From positions 418,447 to 482,446 of the forward strand of contig NZ_BAABFP010000005.1 of assembly GCF_039541115.1 (NCBI RefSeq): a stretch of DNA of 64,000 nt, written 5' to 3'. The position numbers were made by a program, and so were the translations under genes. The notes under the pieces were generated by a model. That model did not search any database, was not told the origin of the DNA, and saw only the letters and a program-made list of their open reading frames with translations. Shown piece by piece: positions 51,556 to 59,825 of the stretch (positions are counted from its first letter, which is position 1; each line of letters starts with the position of its first letter). Source of the DNA: Angustibacter luteus. GTDB lineage: Bacteria; Actinomycetota; Actinomycetes; Actinomycetales; Angustibacteraceae.

Positions 51556-52730
51556 GCCGCGCCGGTCCGTCGGCCCTCGAGGTCCGCCTCGTCCTGGGCC
51601 CGGCGACCACCCTCGAGGGCGTCCGCGAGCAGGGCGCGATCGCCGTCCGCGACCGCGTCACCGCCTCGGGCGTGCTCCACGAAGCCGCAGCACACCTCGA
51701 TCGGGGAGCGCCCGCGCAGGCGCTGCGCATAGGTCAACGACTCTGGTCGCTCGCCTCTGGGCTCGAACGCGACCACCAGGGTGTGCGGGAACCGGGTGCG
51801 CAACCGCTCCATGGCGGCCCTCGGCCGGACCGGGTCGGTCAGGCTCACGTGGCACCACGAGCGTTCCGCGCCGCCGAGGCGCGGGTCGTTCAGGAGCTCG
51901 TCCAGCTCGCCGCTCAGGACGGCGAGCGGGCGAGGGACCGGGGCCGGCACCGACTCGACCGAGCAGCGGCCGTGCTCGCCCACGTCCACCAGCCAGGAGC
52001 GCTTGTGGTGACCGGCCTCGCCGAACGAGTACGCCAGCGGCGAGCCGCTGTACCGGATCGTGTCGCTGATCCGCTGCGGACCGTGCAGGTGACCGAGGGC
52101 CACGTAGTCGACGCCGGCGAACACCGCTGCCGGCACCGACGACACGCCACCGACGCTGATGTCACGCTCGGACTCGCTGATCTCGCCCCCGACCACGAAG
52201 GCGTGCGCGGCCAGCACCGACCGCGTGCCGGGGGCACGCTCGCCGAGATCGTCGCGCACCCGCTCCGCCGCTGCTGCGAGCACGCCCTGGTGCGTGCGCG
52301 CGGACCCGAGGCGGTCGGCCACCAGGGCCGGCTCGAGGTAGGGGACTCCGTAGATCGCGACCTCACCGTGGTCGTCGGCGACCAGGACCGGGCGGGCGAG
52401 GTCCTCGACCCTCGTCCGCAGGTGGACACCACCGCGCTCGAGGACCCGGCCGCCGAAGCCCAGCCGGTCGGCCGAGTCGTGGTTCCCGCTGGTCAGCACG
52501 AGCTGCGCGCCGGCGTCCACGATGCGCTCGACCGCGTCGTTCAGCAGCCGGACCGTGTCGACCGAGGGCAGCGCCCTGTCGTACACGTCGCCGGCGACGA
52601 CCACGACGTCGACGCGCTGCGAGCGCACGACCTCGACCAGGTGGTCGAGGAAGACCGCCTGGTGCTCGAGCATCCCGACGCGATGGAAGCTGCGTCCCAG
52701 GTGCCAGTCGGAGGTGTGGAGCATGCGCAC
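51552..52730 (-). CDS. sbcD: exonuclease subunit SbcD (Mre11-like nuclease)
   Basis: A 392-residue calcineurin-like phosphoesterase fold nuclease. Metal-binding motifs are all visible: TSDWHLG (Asp8, His10), AGDVYD, SGNHDSADR, and GHLHGPQ. It cuts DNA as the SbcCD complex with the next gene. GTG at 52730 is used because AAGG lies about 6 bases upstream; an ATG two codons later is an alternative. Confidence 0.95.
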   Translation of the reverse strand: MRMLHTSDWHLGRSFHRVGMLEHQAVFLDHLVEVVRSQRVDVVVVAGDVYDRALPSVDTVRLLNDAVERIVDAGAQLVLTSGNHDSADRLGFGGRVLERGGVHLRTRVEDLARPVLVADDHGEVAIYGVPYLEPALVADRLGSARTHQGVLAAAAERVRDDLGERAPGTRSVLAAHAFVVGGEISESERDISVGGVSSVPAAVFAGVDYVALGHLHGPQRISDTIRYSGSPLAYSFGEAGHHKRSWLVDVGEHGRCSVESVPAPVPRPLAVLSGELDELLNDPRLGGAERSWCHVSLTDPVRPRAAMERLRTRFPHTLVVAFEPRGERPESLTYAQRLRGRSPIEVCCGFVEHARGGDAVADGDRALLADALEGGRRAQDEADLEGRRTGAA

Positions 52731-52836
52731 ACTCGGACCTTAGGTCGGGGCTACGACAGTTCGTCGTAGGCGCGACGGGAGGGGGGAGACCGGGCGATCT
52801 CTGGCCGGAAGAGCGCGATCATGGTTGGGTGCCCAC

Positions 52837-54327
52837 ATGGGTGACGAGGTGGCGGGCGTCGGGTATACCCGCGAGCAGCGCCAGCGCTACCGCGAGAAGG
52901 TGCGTCAGTGCCTCGACGTGTTCGAGCGCATGCTGTCCGACAGCAGCTTCGAGTTCGACCGACCACTGACCGGCCTCGAGATCGAGCTGAACCTGGTCGA
53001 CGCCGAGTTCTCGCCGGCGATGGCGAACGCCGCGGTGCTCGAGTCGATCGCGAACCCGGACTACCAGACCGAGCTGGGCCAGTTCAACATCGAGCTCAAC
53101 GTCAGCCCCCGCCCGCTGCCGGGTGACTCCGCCCTGGAGCTGGAGGAGGCCCTGCGGCTCAGCCTGAACCACGCCGAGGAGCGGGCGAACGCCGCCGGCG
53201 CGCACATCGTGATGATCGGCATCCTGCCGACCTTGATGCCGGAGCACTTCCACACCGAGTGGATGAGCACGAACACCCGCTACGCGGCACTGAACGAGTC
53301 CGTCTTCGCGGCGCGCGGCGAGGACCTGCTGATCGACATCGCCTCGCCCACCGAGCCCGACCGCGTCTCCGCGTACGCGGACACGATCGCCCCGGAGTCG
53401 GCCTGCACGTCCGTGCAGCTGCACCTGCAGGTCAGTCCACAGGACTTCGCCGCGAACTGGAACGCCGCCCAGACGCTCCTGGGGCCACAGGTCGCGATCG
53501 GGGCCAACTCGCCGTACCTGTTCGGCAAGCACCTGTGGGCCGAGACCCGGACGGAGCTCTTCCTGCAGGCGACCGACACGCGCTCGATCGAGCTGAAGAA
53601 CCAGGGGGTGCGCCCGCGGGTCTTCTTCGGCGAACGCTGGATCACCTCGATCTTCGACCTGTTCGAGGAGAACGTGCGCTACTTCCCGGCGCTGCTGCCC
53701 GAGGTCAGCGACGAGGACCCGGTGGCGGTGCTGGACCGCGGCGAGGCGCCACGCCTGCAGGAGCTGCGCCTGCACAACGGCACCGTCTACCGCTGGAACC
53801 GGCCGATCTACGACATCGTCGACGGACGTCCGCACCTGCGGGTCGAGAACCGCGTCCTGCCGGCCGGTCCCACCGTGGTGGACGTGCTGGCCAACTCGGC
53901 CTTCTACTACGGCGCGATGCGGGTGCTGTCCGAGCAGGACCGTCCGGTCTGGACCAAGCTCAGCTTCGCGACCGCCGAGGCAAACTTCACCGAGTGCGCG
54001 CGCCGCGGGATGGATGCCACGGTGTACTGGCCGGGCTTCGGGGAGATGCCGGCCGAGGAGCTCGTGCTACGCCACCTGCTGCCGCTCGCGCACGAGGGGC
54101 TGGAGCTGTGGGGGGTGTCGCAGCAGGTCCGGGACCGCTACCTGGGGGTCATCGAGGCTCGCTGCAAGAGTGGGCGCAACGGCGCCGAGTGGCAGGTCGC
54201 CACGGTGAGCGCCTTCGAGGGCCGTGGGCTGAACCGGCTCGAGGCCATCCGCGAGATGCTCAAGGTGTACACCGAGGGTATGCACAGCAACGCCCCCGTG
54301 CACACCTGGGAAGTGCCGGGGGAGTAG
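52837..54327 (+). CDS. glutamate-cysteine ligase family protein (GCS2)
   Basis: A 496-residue ligase-like protein. The GCS2 fold is shown by LTGLEIELNLVD (metal-binding Glu pair), YQTELGQFNIELNVSPRPL (part), CTSVQLHLQV and GANSPYLFGK. Relatives join glutamate to an amine or thiol with ATP; EgtA and GshA are examples, but this large actinobacterial branch has no fixed substrate. ATG at 52837 begins MGDEVAGVGY; no strong ribosome-binding site is seen. Confidence 0.88.
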   Translation: MGDEVAGVGYTREQRQRYREKVRQCLDVFERMLSDSSFEFDRPLTGLEIELNLVDAEFSPAMANAAVLESIANPDYQTELGQFNIELNVSPRPLPGDSALELEEALRLSLNHAEERANAAGAHIVMIGILPTLMPEHFHTEWMSTNTRYAALNESVFAARGEDLLIDIASPTEPDRVSAYADTIAPESACTSVQLHLQVSPQDFAANWNAAQTLLGPQVAIGANSPYLFGKHLWAETRTELFLQATDTRSIELKNQGVRPRVFFGERWITSIFDLFEENVRYFPALLPEVSDEDPVAVLDRGEAPRLQELRLHNGTVYRWNRPIYDIVDGRPHLRVENRVLPAGPTVVDVLANSAFYYGAMRVLSEQDRPVWTKLSFATAEANFTECARRGMDATVYWPGFGEMPAEELVLRHLLPLAHEGLELWGVSQQVRDRYLGVIEARCKSGRNGAEWQVATVSAFEGRGLNRLEAIREMLKVYTEGMHSNAPVHTWEVPGE

Positions 54328-54401
54328 GGGTTCGGCCGCCGTCGACTACCTAGGCCCTTGACGCCCTTGACGGTGCCGCCTGGTTGCGGGACAGTGGTGG
54401 G

Positions 54402-54968
54402 GTGACGAGAGCCCCGCAGACCACCCATCGGACCGCGCAGGCCTACCGGCGTGCCGTCCTCGCGGCGGTCGATGCGGCCGTGAGCGAGAGACTGCGCGAG
54501 GTCGAGGTCCGCGGTGGCAGCCCGGACGACCTGGGCGAGCCGGCCGAGCTGGCCGAGCGGATGGCGGCGACCTTGCCGAGCGCCGCACACCCACTGGACG
54601 TCGAGCTCGGCCCGTTCTACGACACCACGGGTTTGTGCGCCTGGTGGGCGGTCAGCCGCCAGGCCCTGTCCGACCGGGTTCGCCGCGGCACCCTGCTCGC
54701 CTGTCGCACGGCCGACGGCCACCTGGTGTACCCGTCGTTCCAGTTCGCCAAGGACGGCACCGTGCGGGCCGGCATCGTTGATGCCGTCTCGGTGTTCTCC
54801 CGGCACGGCGTCGACGGCTGGACGGCCGCGGTCTGGTTCACCACGCCGTCGCCCGCCTTCGACGGCGAGAGCGCGGTGGACCACCTGGTCGTGCACCGTT
54901 CGTCGGCCGCCGCGGTCGCCCGCGTCGTGGGTCAGGCCCAGGCGGACGTCGCCACGTGGGCGGCGTGA
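54402..54968 (+). CDS. probable antitoxin paired with RES-domain toxin
   Basis: A 188-residue protein. Its centre looks like a helix-turn-helix (LCAWWAVSRQALSDRVRRGTL) followed by a GHLVYPSFQF segment, the pattern seen in antitoxins that precede RES toxins. The C-terminal third (HGVDGWTAAVWFTTPSPAFDG and later AVDHLV) is typical of the toxin-binding part. It overlaps the toxin gene by GTGA, as expected for a toxin-antitoxin pair. GTG at 54402 is preferred; upstream alternatives exist. Confidence 0.78.
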   Translation: MTRAPQTTHRTAQAYRRAVLAAVDAAVSERLREVEVRGGSPDDLGEPAELAERMAATLPSAAHPLDVELGPFYDTTGLCAWWAVSRQALSDRVRRGTLLACRTADGHLVYPSFQFAKDGTVRAGIVDAVSVFSRHGVDGWTAAVWFTTPSPAFDGESAVDHLVVHRSSAAAVARVVGQAQADVATWAA

Positions 54969-55633
54969 CTCCCGGTCGTGAGCAGCCGGGTCGCGAGGAG
55001 CCTGCCCAGCAGGGGCCACCCGGGCACCTGACGGCGTTCCCGGCGCACCGGCTCAGCCCGACGTCGCCGCTCTACCGCGCCCACCAGCGCGACCGAGGTC
55101 CCTGGTGGTTCGCCAGCGGGGGCGGCCGGTTCGATCTCGTCGAGCCGCGGGGCACCTGCTACCTGGCGACCACGGCGTCCGCGGCGCTGCGGGAACGGCT
55201 CGGGCCGGTGCTCGCCCGACGTGCGACGGTTCCGGCGTCCACGTTGGACGGGGTGGTCGTCTCGACGCTGCGGCCAGGCGCCGCGTCGTCGTCCGAGCTG
55301 CTTCGGCTGGCGAACCTGCGGTCCTCGCGCGCCGCGGAGTTCGGCGTGACCCGCGAGCTCGAGTCGATGACCCCCTACGACGTCCCCCGTCGATGGGCGA
55401 GCGCCTTCGACGCCGCGGGCTGGGGCGGCATCCGGTACGGGCCGCGGTTCAGCCCCGGCGGGGCCAGCGCCATCGCCCTGTTCGGGCCGGCCGGGGAGGA
55501 CGCGAACCGTCCGGTCGATCCTGAGCCGGTGGCCGCCGACGGCCTCACCCGCGCGCCGGCCACGGTGTCGCTGCCGCAGCGGGCCGAGCTGACCGTGATC
55601 GCGCCGCCGCGTCGGGGCGGCCGCACCCGCTAG
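54965..55633 (+). CDS. RES-domain toxin
   Basis: A 222-residue protein with a RES domain: LYRAHQRDRGPWWF with conserved Arg, GTCYLATTASAALRERLG with conserved Glu, and SSSELLRLANLRSSRA with a conserved-type Ser. RES toxins of the Xre-RES type degrade NAD+ and stop growth. A Gln/Pro/Gly-rich leader (about 30 residues) precedes the domain. GTG at 54965 overlaps the antitoxin stop. Toxicity is inferred from family and gene pairing. Confidence 0.82.
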   Translation: MTPGREQPGREEPAQQGPPGHLTAFPAHRLSPTSPLYRAHQRDRGPWWFASGGGRFDLVEPRGTCYLATTASAALRERLGPVLARRATVPASTLDGVVVSTLRPGAASSSELLRLANLRSSRAAEFGVTRELESMTPYDVPRRWASAFDAAGWGGIRYGPRFSPGGASAIALFGPAGEDANRPVDPEPVAADGLTRAPATVSLPQRAELTVIAPPRRGGRTR

Positions 55634-55641
55634 TGCTGCGG

Positions 55642-56748
55642 TCAGTCGCTCTCGATGAGCCGGCGGGCGACCTCGCCGTAGTCCTCGCCGTCCGCGATCT
55701 CGACGAGCTGCACGGGCTTCAGCCCGGAGCCGCTGATCGCCGCGACCAGCTCCTCGTGCTCACTGCGGGTGCTCGCGCCGTGCAGGATCACGGGGTGGCC
55801 GGTGGCGGCGTAGCCCTGGACGACGGACAGCGCGATCCGCTGGCGCAGGGCCGGGTCCGGCCGGCCGGCCGTGCCCCGGACCGCCCGGTCGAACAGGTCG
55901 GTCCGAACGACGGCCGCCCGGGTCAGCCGGGACGCCAGGCGCTGGGCGACGAGCCCGGTGCCGTTTCCGTGCAGGACGAGGATGCCCGGCCACGGGACGG
56001 CGGGCAGGTCGCCGGGCTGCTCCGGCTGCGGCTCCGACTCCGCCTCGTTGACCTCGTCGGACAGCTCGGCCTGGTCGGAGGACTCGGGTTCCTCCGCGCG
56101 CTCGGCCTCGTCTGACGTGGCGAGCTCGTCAGCGGGCTCGCCCTCGTCAGGGACCCGCGCCTGCGGCTCGTCGTCGAGCTCCTCCAGGGCCTCGTGGGCG
56201 AGCGCGGCGAGCTGGTCCAGTCCGGACAGCTCCTCGGGCTCGACCTCCTCGGGTGCTGCCGTGGCGGCCTGCGGGTCCTCGGTCGTGCCCGCCGCGGACT
56301 CGGGGGCGTCCGCTCCCGGGACCGCGGGGGCGGGGACGATCTGCCGCATGGGCGCCACCACGGCACGGGACTGCTCACGCAGCTCGCCGTCGCGTCCGGT
56401 CCACCACCACGAGAAGACGAGCTTCTGCTCCTGCGGCGTGATCACGAGGCCGACTCGCTGGGGGCCGACGCTGCCGAACACGCCGGCGTCGCCCTCGCGG
56501 AAGAGCATCACGTCGTCGCCGCCGTTGGAGGTGGCCGCCAGGGTCACCACCTCGCCGGTGCGGGCGAGCCGCGCCGACTCCGCGTGTTGCAGTCCGCCGC
56601 CCGGCGACCACGCTTCGTAGTCGAAGGTCAGCGACGCATCCGACTGCGCGATGAGCGCGACGCGCGCGACGAAGCGGCTGCCACCGGGGCCTTGGCCCTC
56701 ACCCCAGTAGACGCCGGGGGCGGCGCTGAGGTGGTCGAGGACAGTCAC
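55642..56748 (-). CDS. two-domain protein of unknown function with an acidic linker
   Basis: A 368-residue protein not confidently recognised. Residues 1-130 look like a compact beta-rich domain (FDYEAWSPGGGLQHAESAR, VGLVITPQEQKLVFSWWW). Residues about 150-250 are very rich in Glu/Asp/Ala/Ser. The last 115 residues begin ILVLHGNGTGLVAQRLA, which resembles a P-loop but lacks the Walker Lys. This part may be a broken or repurposed NTPase. It overlaps the following phosphatase gene by 4 bases. Confidence 0.7.
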   Translation of the reverse strand: MTVLDHLSAAPGVYWGEGQGPGGSRFVARVALIAQSDASLTFDYEAWSPGGGLQHAESARLARTGEVVTLAATSNGGDDVMLFREGDAGVFGSVGPQRVGLVITPQEQKLVFSWWWTGRDGELREQSRAVVAPMRQIVPAPAVPGADAPESAAGTTEDPQAATAAPEEVEPEELSGLDQLAALAHEALEELDDEPQARVPDEGEPADELATSDEAERAEEPESSDQAELSDEVNEAESEPQPEQPGDLPAVPWPGILVLHGNGTGLVAQRLASRLTRAAVVRTDLFDRAVRGTAGRPDPALRQRIALSVVQGYAATGHPVILHGASTRSEHEELVAAISGSGLKPVQLVEIADGEDYGEVARRLIESD

Positions 56749-57434
56749 AGGTCATCTCCACGGCGGTCGGGCGTGGTCGGGGTGGGGTCCACCATAGGTG
56801 CTCCGACCCTTGCCGCAGAATCCACCCCGCCGCCACTAGCCAGGTCGGGTGAACGCAGGTTCCAGGAGTGGATCGCCGGAACCTCGTGCAGGGTTCCCAG
56901 GATGGCGACGCCCGCCGGATCGAGCTCGAGGTGGGCGCCGAGGGCGGGCTCTGCGCCCAGCCAGGACGCGGCCAGCACCCGCAGTACGTGCCCGTGCGCG
57001 ACCAGGACGACGTCACTGTCGGTGATCATGGGCCGGATCCGGTCCAGCACACGGTGGGTGCGGGTGGCCACCTCGGCCAGGGTCTCGCCGGGCGTGTCGC
57101 CCGGCACGACGCCGTCGGCGAAGACGTGCCAGGGCTGACCGGTGCGCTCCCGGATCTGGTCCGTGGTCAGGCCCTCGTAGCCGCCGTAGTCCCACTCCAC
57201 GAGGTCGTCGTCCAGGTGGACGTCGGTGAAGCCCGCCAGCTCCGCGGTGCGCCGCGCCCGCTGCAGCGGGCTGCTGAGGACGGGGACGTCGCCCAGGGAC
57301 CCGGCCCAGTCCCGCAGGTGGCGCGCCTGGTCCTCGCCGGCCGCGGTCAACCGGACGTCGGTTCGTCCGGTGTGCCTGCCGGCAGCCGCCCACTCCGTCT
57401 GCCCGTGCCGGACGAGTACCAGGTGGCCTGCCAT
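56745..57434 (-). CDS. histidine phosphatase family protein
   Basis: A 229-residue phosphatase of the phosphoglycerate-mutase-like superfamily. LVLVRHGQTEW supplies the catalytic His near residue 11, SSPLQRARRT the Arg, EWDYGGYEG the acid region and LVAHGHVLRVLAA the second His. Substrate unknown. The ATG at 57434 follows GACAAT by 6 bases, suggesting a leaderless transcript. It is divergent from the SMP-30-like gene and coupled by overlap to the two-domain gene. Confidence 0.9.
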   Translation of the reverse strand: MAGHLVLVRHGQTEWAAAGRHTGRTDVRLTAAGEDQARHLRDWAGSLGDVPVLSSPLQRARRTAELAGFTDVHLDDDLVEWDYGGYEGLTTDQIRERTGQPWHVFADGVVPGDTPGETLAEVATRTHRVLDRIRPMITDSDVVLVAHGHVLRVLAASWLGAEPALGAHLELDPAGVAILGTLHEVPAIHSWNLRSPDLASGGGVDSAARVGAPMVDPTPTTPDRRGDDL

Positions 57435-57496
57435 CCCCGGATTGTCGCGCACCGGAGCCGCCCGTGCGCAGGGTGGTCTGTGGCAGGCTGCGGGCC

Positions 57497-58507
57497 GTGA
57501 CCAGCACCTCCCCGCGACCGTCCCTGCGGCCCGTGCGGTGGACTCCGCCCAGCTGGCCGGAGCGGGCCCGGTCGCGGACGAGCTCGCCGCCGCTGGCCGG
57601 GGTTCGCGTCCTGCCGCTCCCCGGCTCCGGACCTGAGGACGTGCTCTGCACACCGGACGGCTCCGTGCTGACCGGGCTGGTCGACGGCCGGATCCTGCAG
57701 GTGAGCCCGGCCGGTGCGCTGGTCGAGGTCGCCCGCACGGGTGGGCGTCCGCTCGGACTCGAGTGGCTCCCGGACGGTCGGGTGCTGGTCTGCGACGCGG
57801 TGCGCGGCCTGCTGGCGCTGGAGCCGTCGTCCGGTCGGCTCGAGGTGCTCGCGGACGGCGTGGACGGGGAGCGCTTCGCCTTCTGCAACAACGCCGCGGT
57901 CGCCACCGACGGCACGATCTACTTCACCGACTCCTCGCGCCGCTTCGGGGTGGGCACCTGGCGTGGCGCCGTCCTCGAGCACGCCGGTGACGGGCGGCTG
58001 CTGCGACGGACGCCGGACGGCGCGGTCGACGTCGTCCGCGACGGCCTCGAGTTCGCCAACGGCGTCGCGCTGTCGGCGGACGAGTCCTGGGTCGCGGTCG
58101 CCCAGACCGGCGGGTACACCCTGGAGCGGGTCGACGTCCGTGGCGACCGACAGGGCGAGCAGGAGCGCTTGGTCGACCTGCCGGGCTTCCCGGACAACAT
58201 CGCCACCGGCAGCGACGGCCTCATCTGGGTGGCGATGGCCTCCTCGCGAAACCGGTTGCTCGACCGGCTGCACCCGCGCCACCCTCGACTCCGGCACGCG
58301 GTGTGGGCCGTGCCGCAGCGACTTCAGCCGGGACCGGACCGGATGGCCTGGGTCATGGCCTTCGACCCGTCGGGGGCGCTGGTGCACGACCGGCAGGGTC
58401 GCGTCGACGGCTTCTTCATGACGACCGGTGTGCGAGAGCAGGACGGAGTGGTCTGGATGGGCAGCCTGGCGGCCAGCGCGCTGGCCTGGTTCGAGCTGGG
58501 GGAGTGA
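57497..58507 (+). CDS. SMP-30/strictosidine-synthase-like beta-propeller protein
   Basis: A 336-residue protein predicted to form a six-bladed propeller: segments such as GPEDVLCTPDGSVLTGLVDGRI, GRPLGLEWLPDGRVLVCDA, FCNNAAVATDGTIYFTDSS, FANGVALSADESWVAVAQT and FPDNIATGSDGLIWVA (in part) are blade strands. Relatives are lactonases or hydrolases such as gluconolactonase, so this may be a sugar or lactone hydrolase. The start is a GTG at 57497; CAGGCT seven bases upstream could be a -10 box. Confidence 0.82.
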   Translation: MTSTSPRPSLRPVRWTPPSWPERARSRTSSPPLAGVRVLPLPGSGPEDVLCTPDGSVLTGLVDGRILQVSPAGALVEVARTGGRPLGLEWLPDGRVLVCDAVRGLLALEPSSGRLEVLADGVDGERFAFCNNAAVATDGTIYFTDSSRRFGVGTWRGAVLEHAGDGRLLRRTPDGAVDVVRDGLEFANGVALSADESWVAVAQTGGYTLERVDVRGDRQGEQERLVDLPGFPDNIATGSDGLIWVAMASSRNRLLDRLHPRHPRLRHAVWAVPQRLQPGPDRMAWVMAFDPSGALVHDRQGRVDGFFMTTGVREQDGVVWMGSLAASALAWFELGE

Positions 58508-59127
58508 TGACGGGGGAGCGGCAGCCGGCTCGGCTGCGCGAGCACTTCCCGGTCACGACACCGCGCCTGCGCCTGCGGTTGTTCGAGGAGCGCGACCTGG
58601 ACCCGCTCCTCGAGATGCAGTCCGATCCGGACCTGGTGCGCTACGTGCCGTTCGGGGTGCGCTCGCGCGCGGAGGTGCGCGAGGCGCTCGACCAGCGGCT
58701 GGCCTCGCCGCCGATGGACGGCGACGACCAGGTGATGCGGCTCGTCGCCGAACGGCTGGACGACGGCGAGTTCGTGGGCGAGCTCACGCTCTTCCTGCGC
58801 AGCGTCGCCGACCGGCAGGGCGAGCTCGGCTTCATGATGCGGCGCAGCCAGCAGCGGCAGGGCTTCGGCTCCGAAGCCGCCCGGGCGGTGCTCGGGCTGG
58901 GCTTCGACTGGCTGGGCCTGCACCGGATGATCGGCCAGTGCGACCCGGCCAACGACGCGTCGTCCGCCCTCATGCGCGGCCTCGGTATGCGGCAGGAGGC
59001 GCACCTGCGCGAGTTCGAGATCTTCAAGGGGGAGTGGGGCGACCTGCTGGTGTTCGCGATGCTCGAGGACGAGTGGCGGGCCGCTGTCACAGGTGCTTCA
59101 GGGCCTCCCGCCGCGACAGCGGACTGA
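58507..59127 (+). CDS. GNAT-family N-acetyltransferase (RimJ-like)
   Basis: A 206-residue enzyme with RimJ/RimL-type features: TTPRLRLRLFEERDLDPLLE at the start, GELGFMMRRSQQRQGFGSEAARA (key R-x2-G-x-G/A) for acetyl-CoA, and DPANDASSALMRGLGMR. It may acetylate a protein N-terminus or small amine. The start overlaps the previous stop by one base (TGATG), and its 3' end overlaps the convergent alkD-like gene by 41 bases. Confidence 0.88.
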   Translation: MTGERQPARLREHFPVTTPRLRLRLFEERDLDPLLEMQSDPDLVRYVPFGVRSRAEVREALDQRLASPPMDGDDQVMRLVAERLDDGEFVGELTLFLRSVADRQGELGFMMRRSQQRQGFGSEAARAVLGLGFDWLGLHRMIGQCDPANDASSALMRGLGMRQEAHLREFEIFKGEWGDLLVFAMLEDEWRAAVTGASGPPAATAD

Positions 59128-59761
59128 GCTGCTCGTCCCGTTCGACCACGAACCGGCGCACCCAGTCGGGGTCCGTGCGGGCGTACTGCCGCAGCGCCCA
59201 GCCGATCGCCTTGCGGATGAAGAACTCGCGGTCGTCGAGGTTCGCGTCGATGGCCACGGTGAGCAGTGCCAGGTCCGTCGACCCCTTGCGCCCCAGCTGG
59301 CAGATGATGCTGGCGCGCCGCAGCCACCGGTCGTCGTCCGTCGTCCACGACACGACCAGAGGGCGGACGACGTCGGGGTGGGCGGCCAGGGTCGCGCCCA
59401 CCCGCTGGGACACCTCGTCGACGTGGTCCCACCACGCGCCGGTGGTGATCATCTCCGTGTGCAGGGGGAGCAGTTCCAGCTGCCCCACCGCCGGTCCCAG
59501 GCCGGTCAGCGCGGTCGCGGCGTAGCGCTCCTCGCGGTAGTCCGCCTCCCGCCACAAGGTGCTTGCTGCCGCCTGGATCTCTTGCAGCACAGGCGGTGCC
59601 GCCCGGGTCGTCTCGCGAACCACGCCACGCAGCACGGGCATCCGGACACCGAGGTAGGGCATCTCCGACTTCATGTACCGCTGCATCCCGGCGGCGCGCT
59701 CCGGTTCGGCGACCGCGCGCAGCCGACGTCGGATCTGGTCCACCAGCTGCTTCGAGCCCAC
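59087..59761 (-). CDS. DNA alkylation repair protein (AlkD-like)
   Basis: A 224-residue HEAT-repeat-like protein of the AlkD family. Typical features: KSEMPYLGVRMPVLR, EERYAATAL, WWDHVDEVS, a WLRRASIICQL segment and DREFFIRKAIGWALRQYART (Asp/Trp residues near the base site). It removes alkylated bases by a glycosylase mechanism. GTG at 59761 was chosen as the last plausible start consistent with family length (relatives about 220-240 residues). Confidence 0.87.
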   Translation of the reverse strand: MGSKQLVDQIRRRLRAVAEPERAAGMQRYMKSEMPYLGVRMPVLRGVVRETTRAAPPVLQEIQAAASTLWREADYREERYAATALTGLGPAVGQLELLPLHTEMITTGAWWDHVDEVSQRVGATLAAHPDVVRPLVVSWTTDDDRWLRRASIICQLGRKGSTDLALLTVAIDANLDDREFFIRKAIGWALRQYARTDPDWVRRFVVERDEQLSPLSRREALKHL

Positions 59762-59825
59762 GGCTCCAGCCTGGCACGGTGGGTCGAGATCCGGTGGCGT
59801 GGCCACTTTGGGTAGCGTTTGCGGC

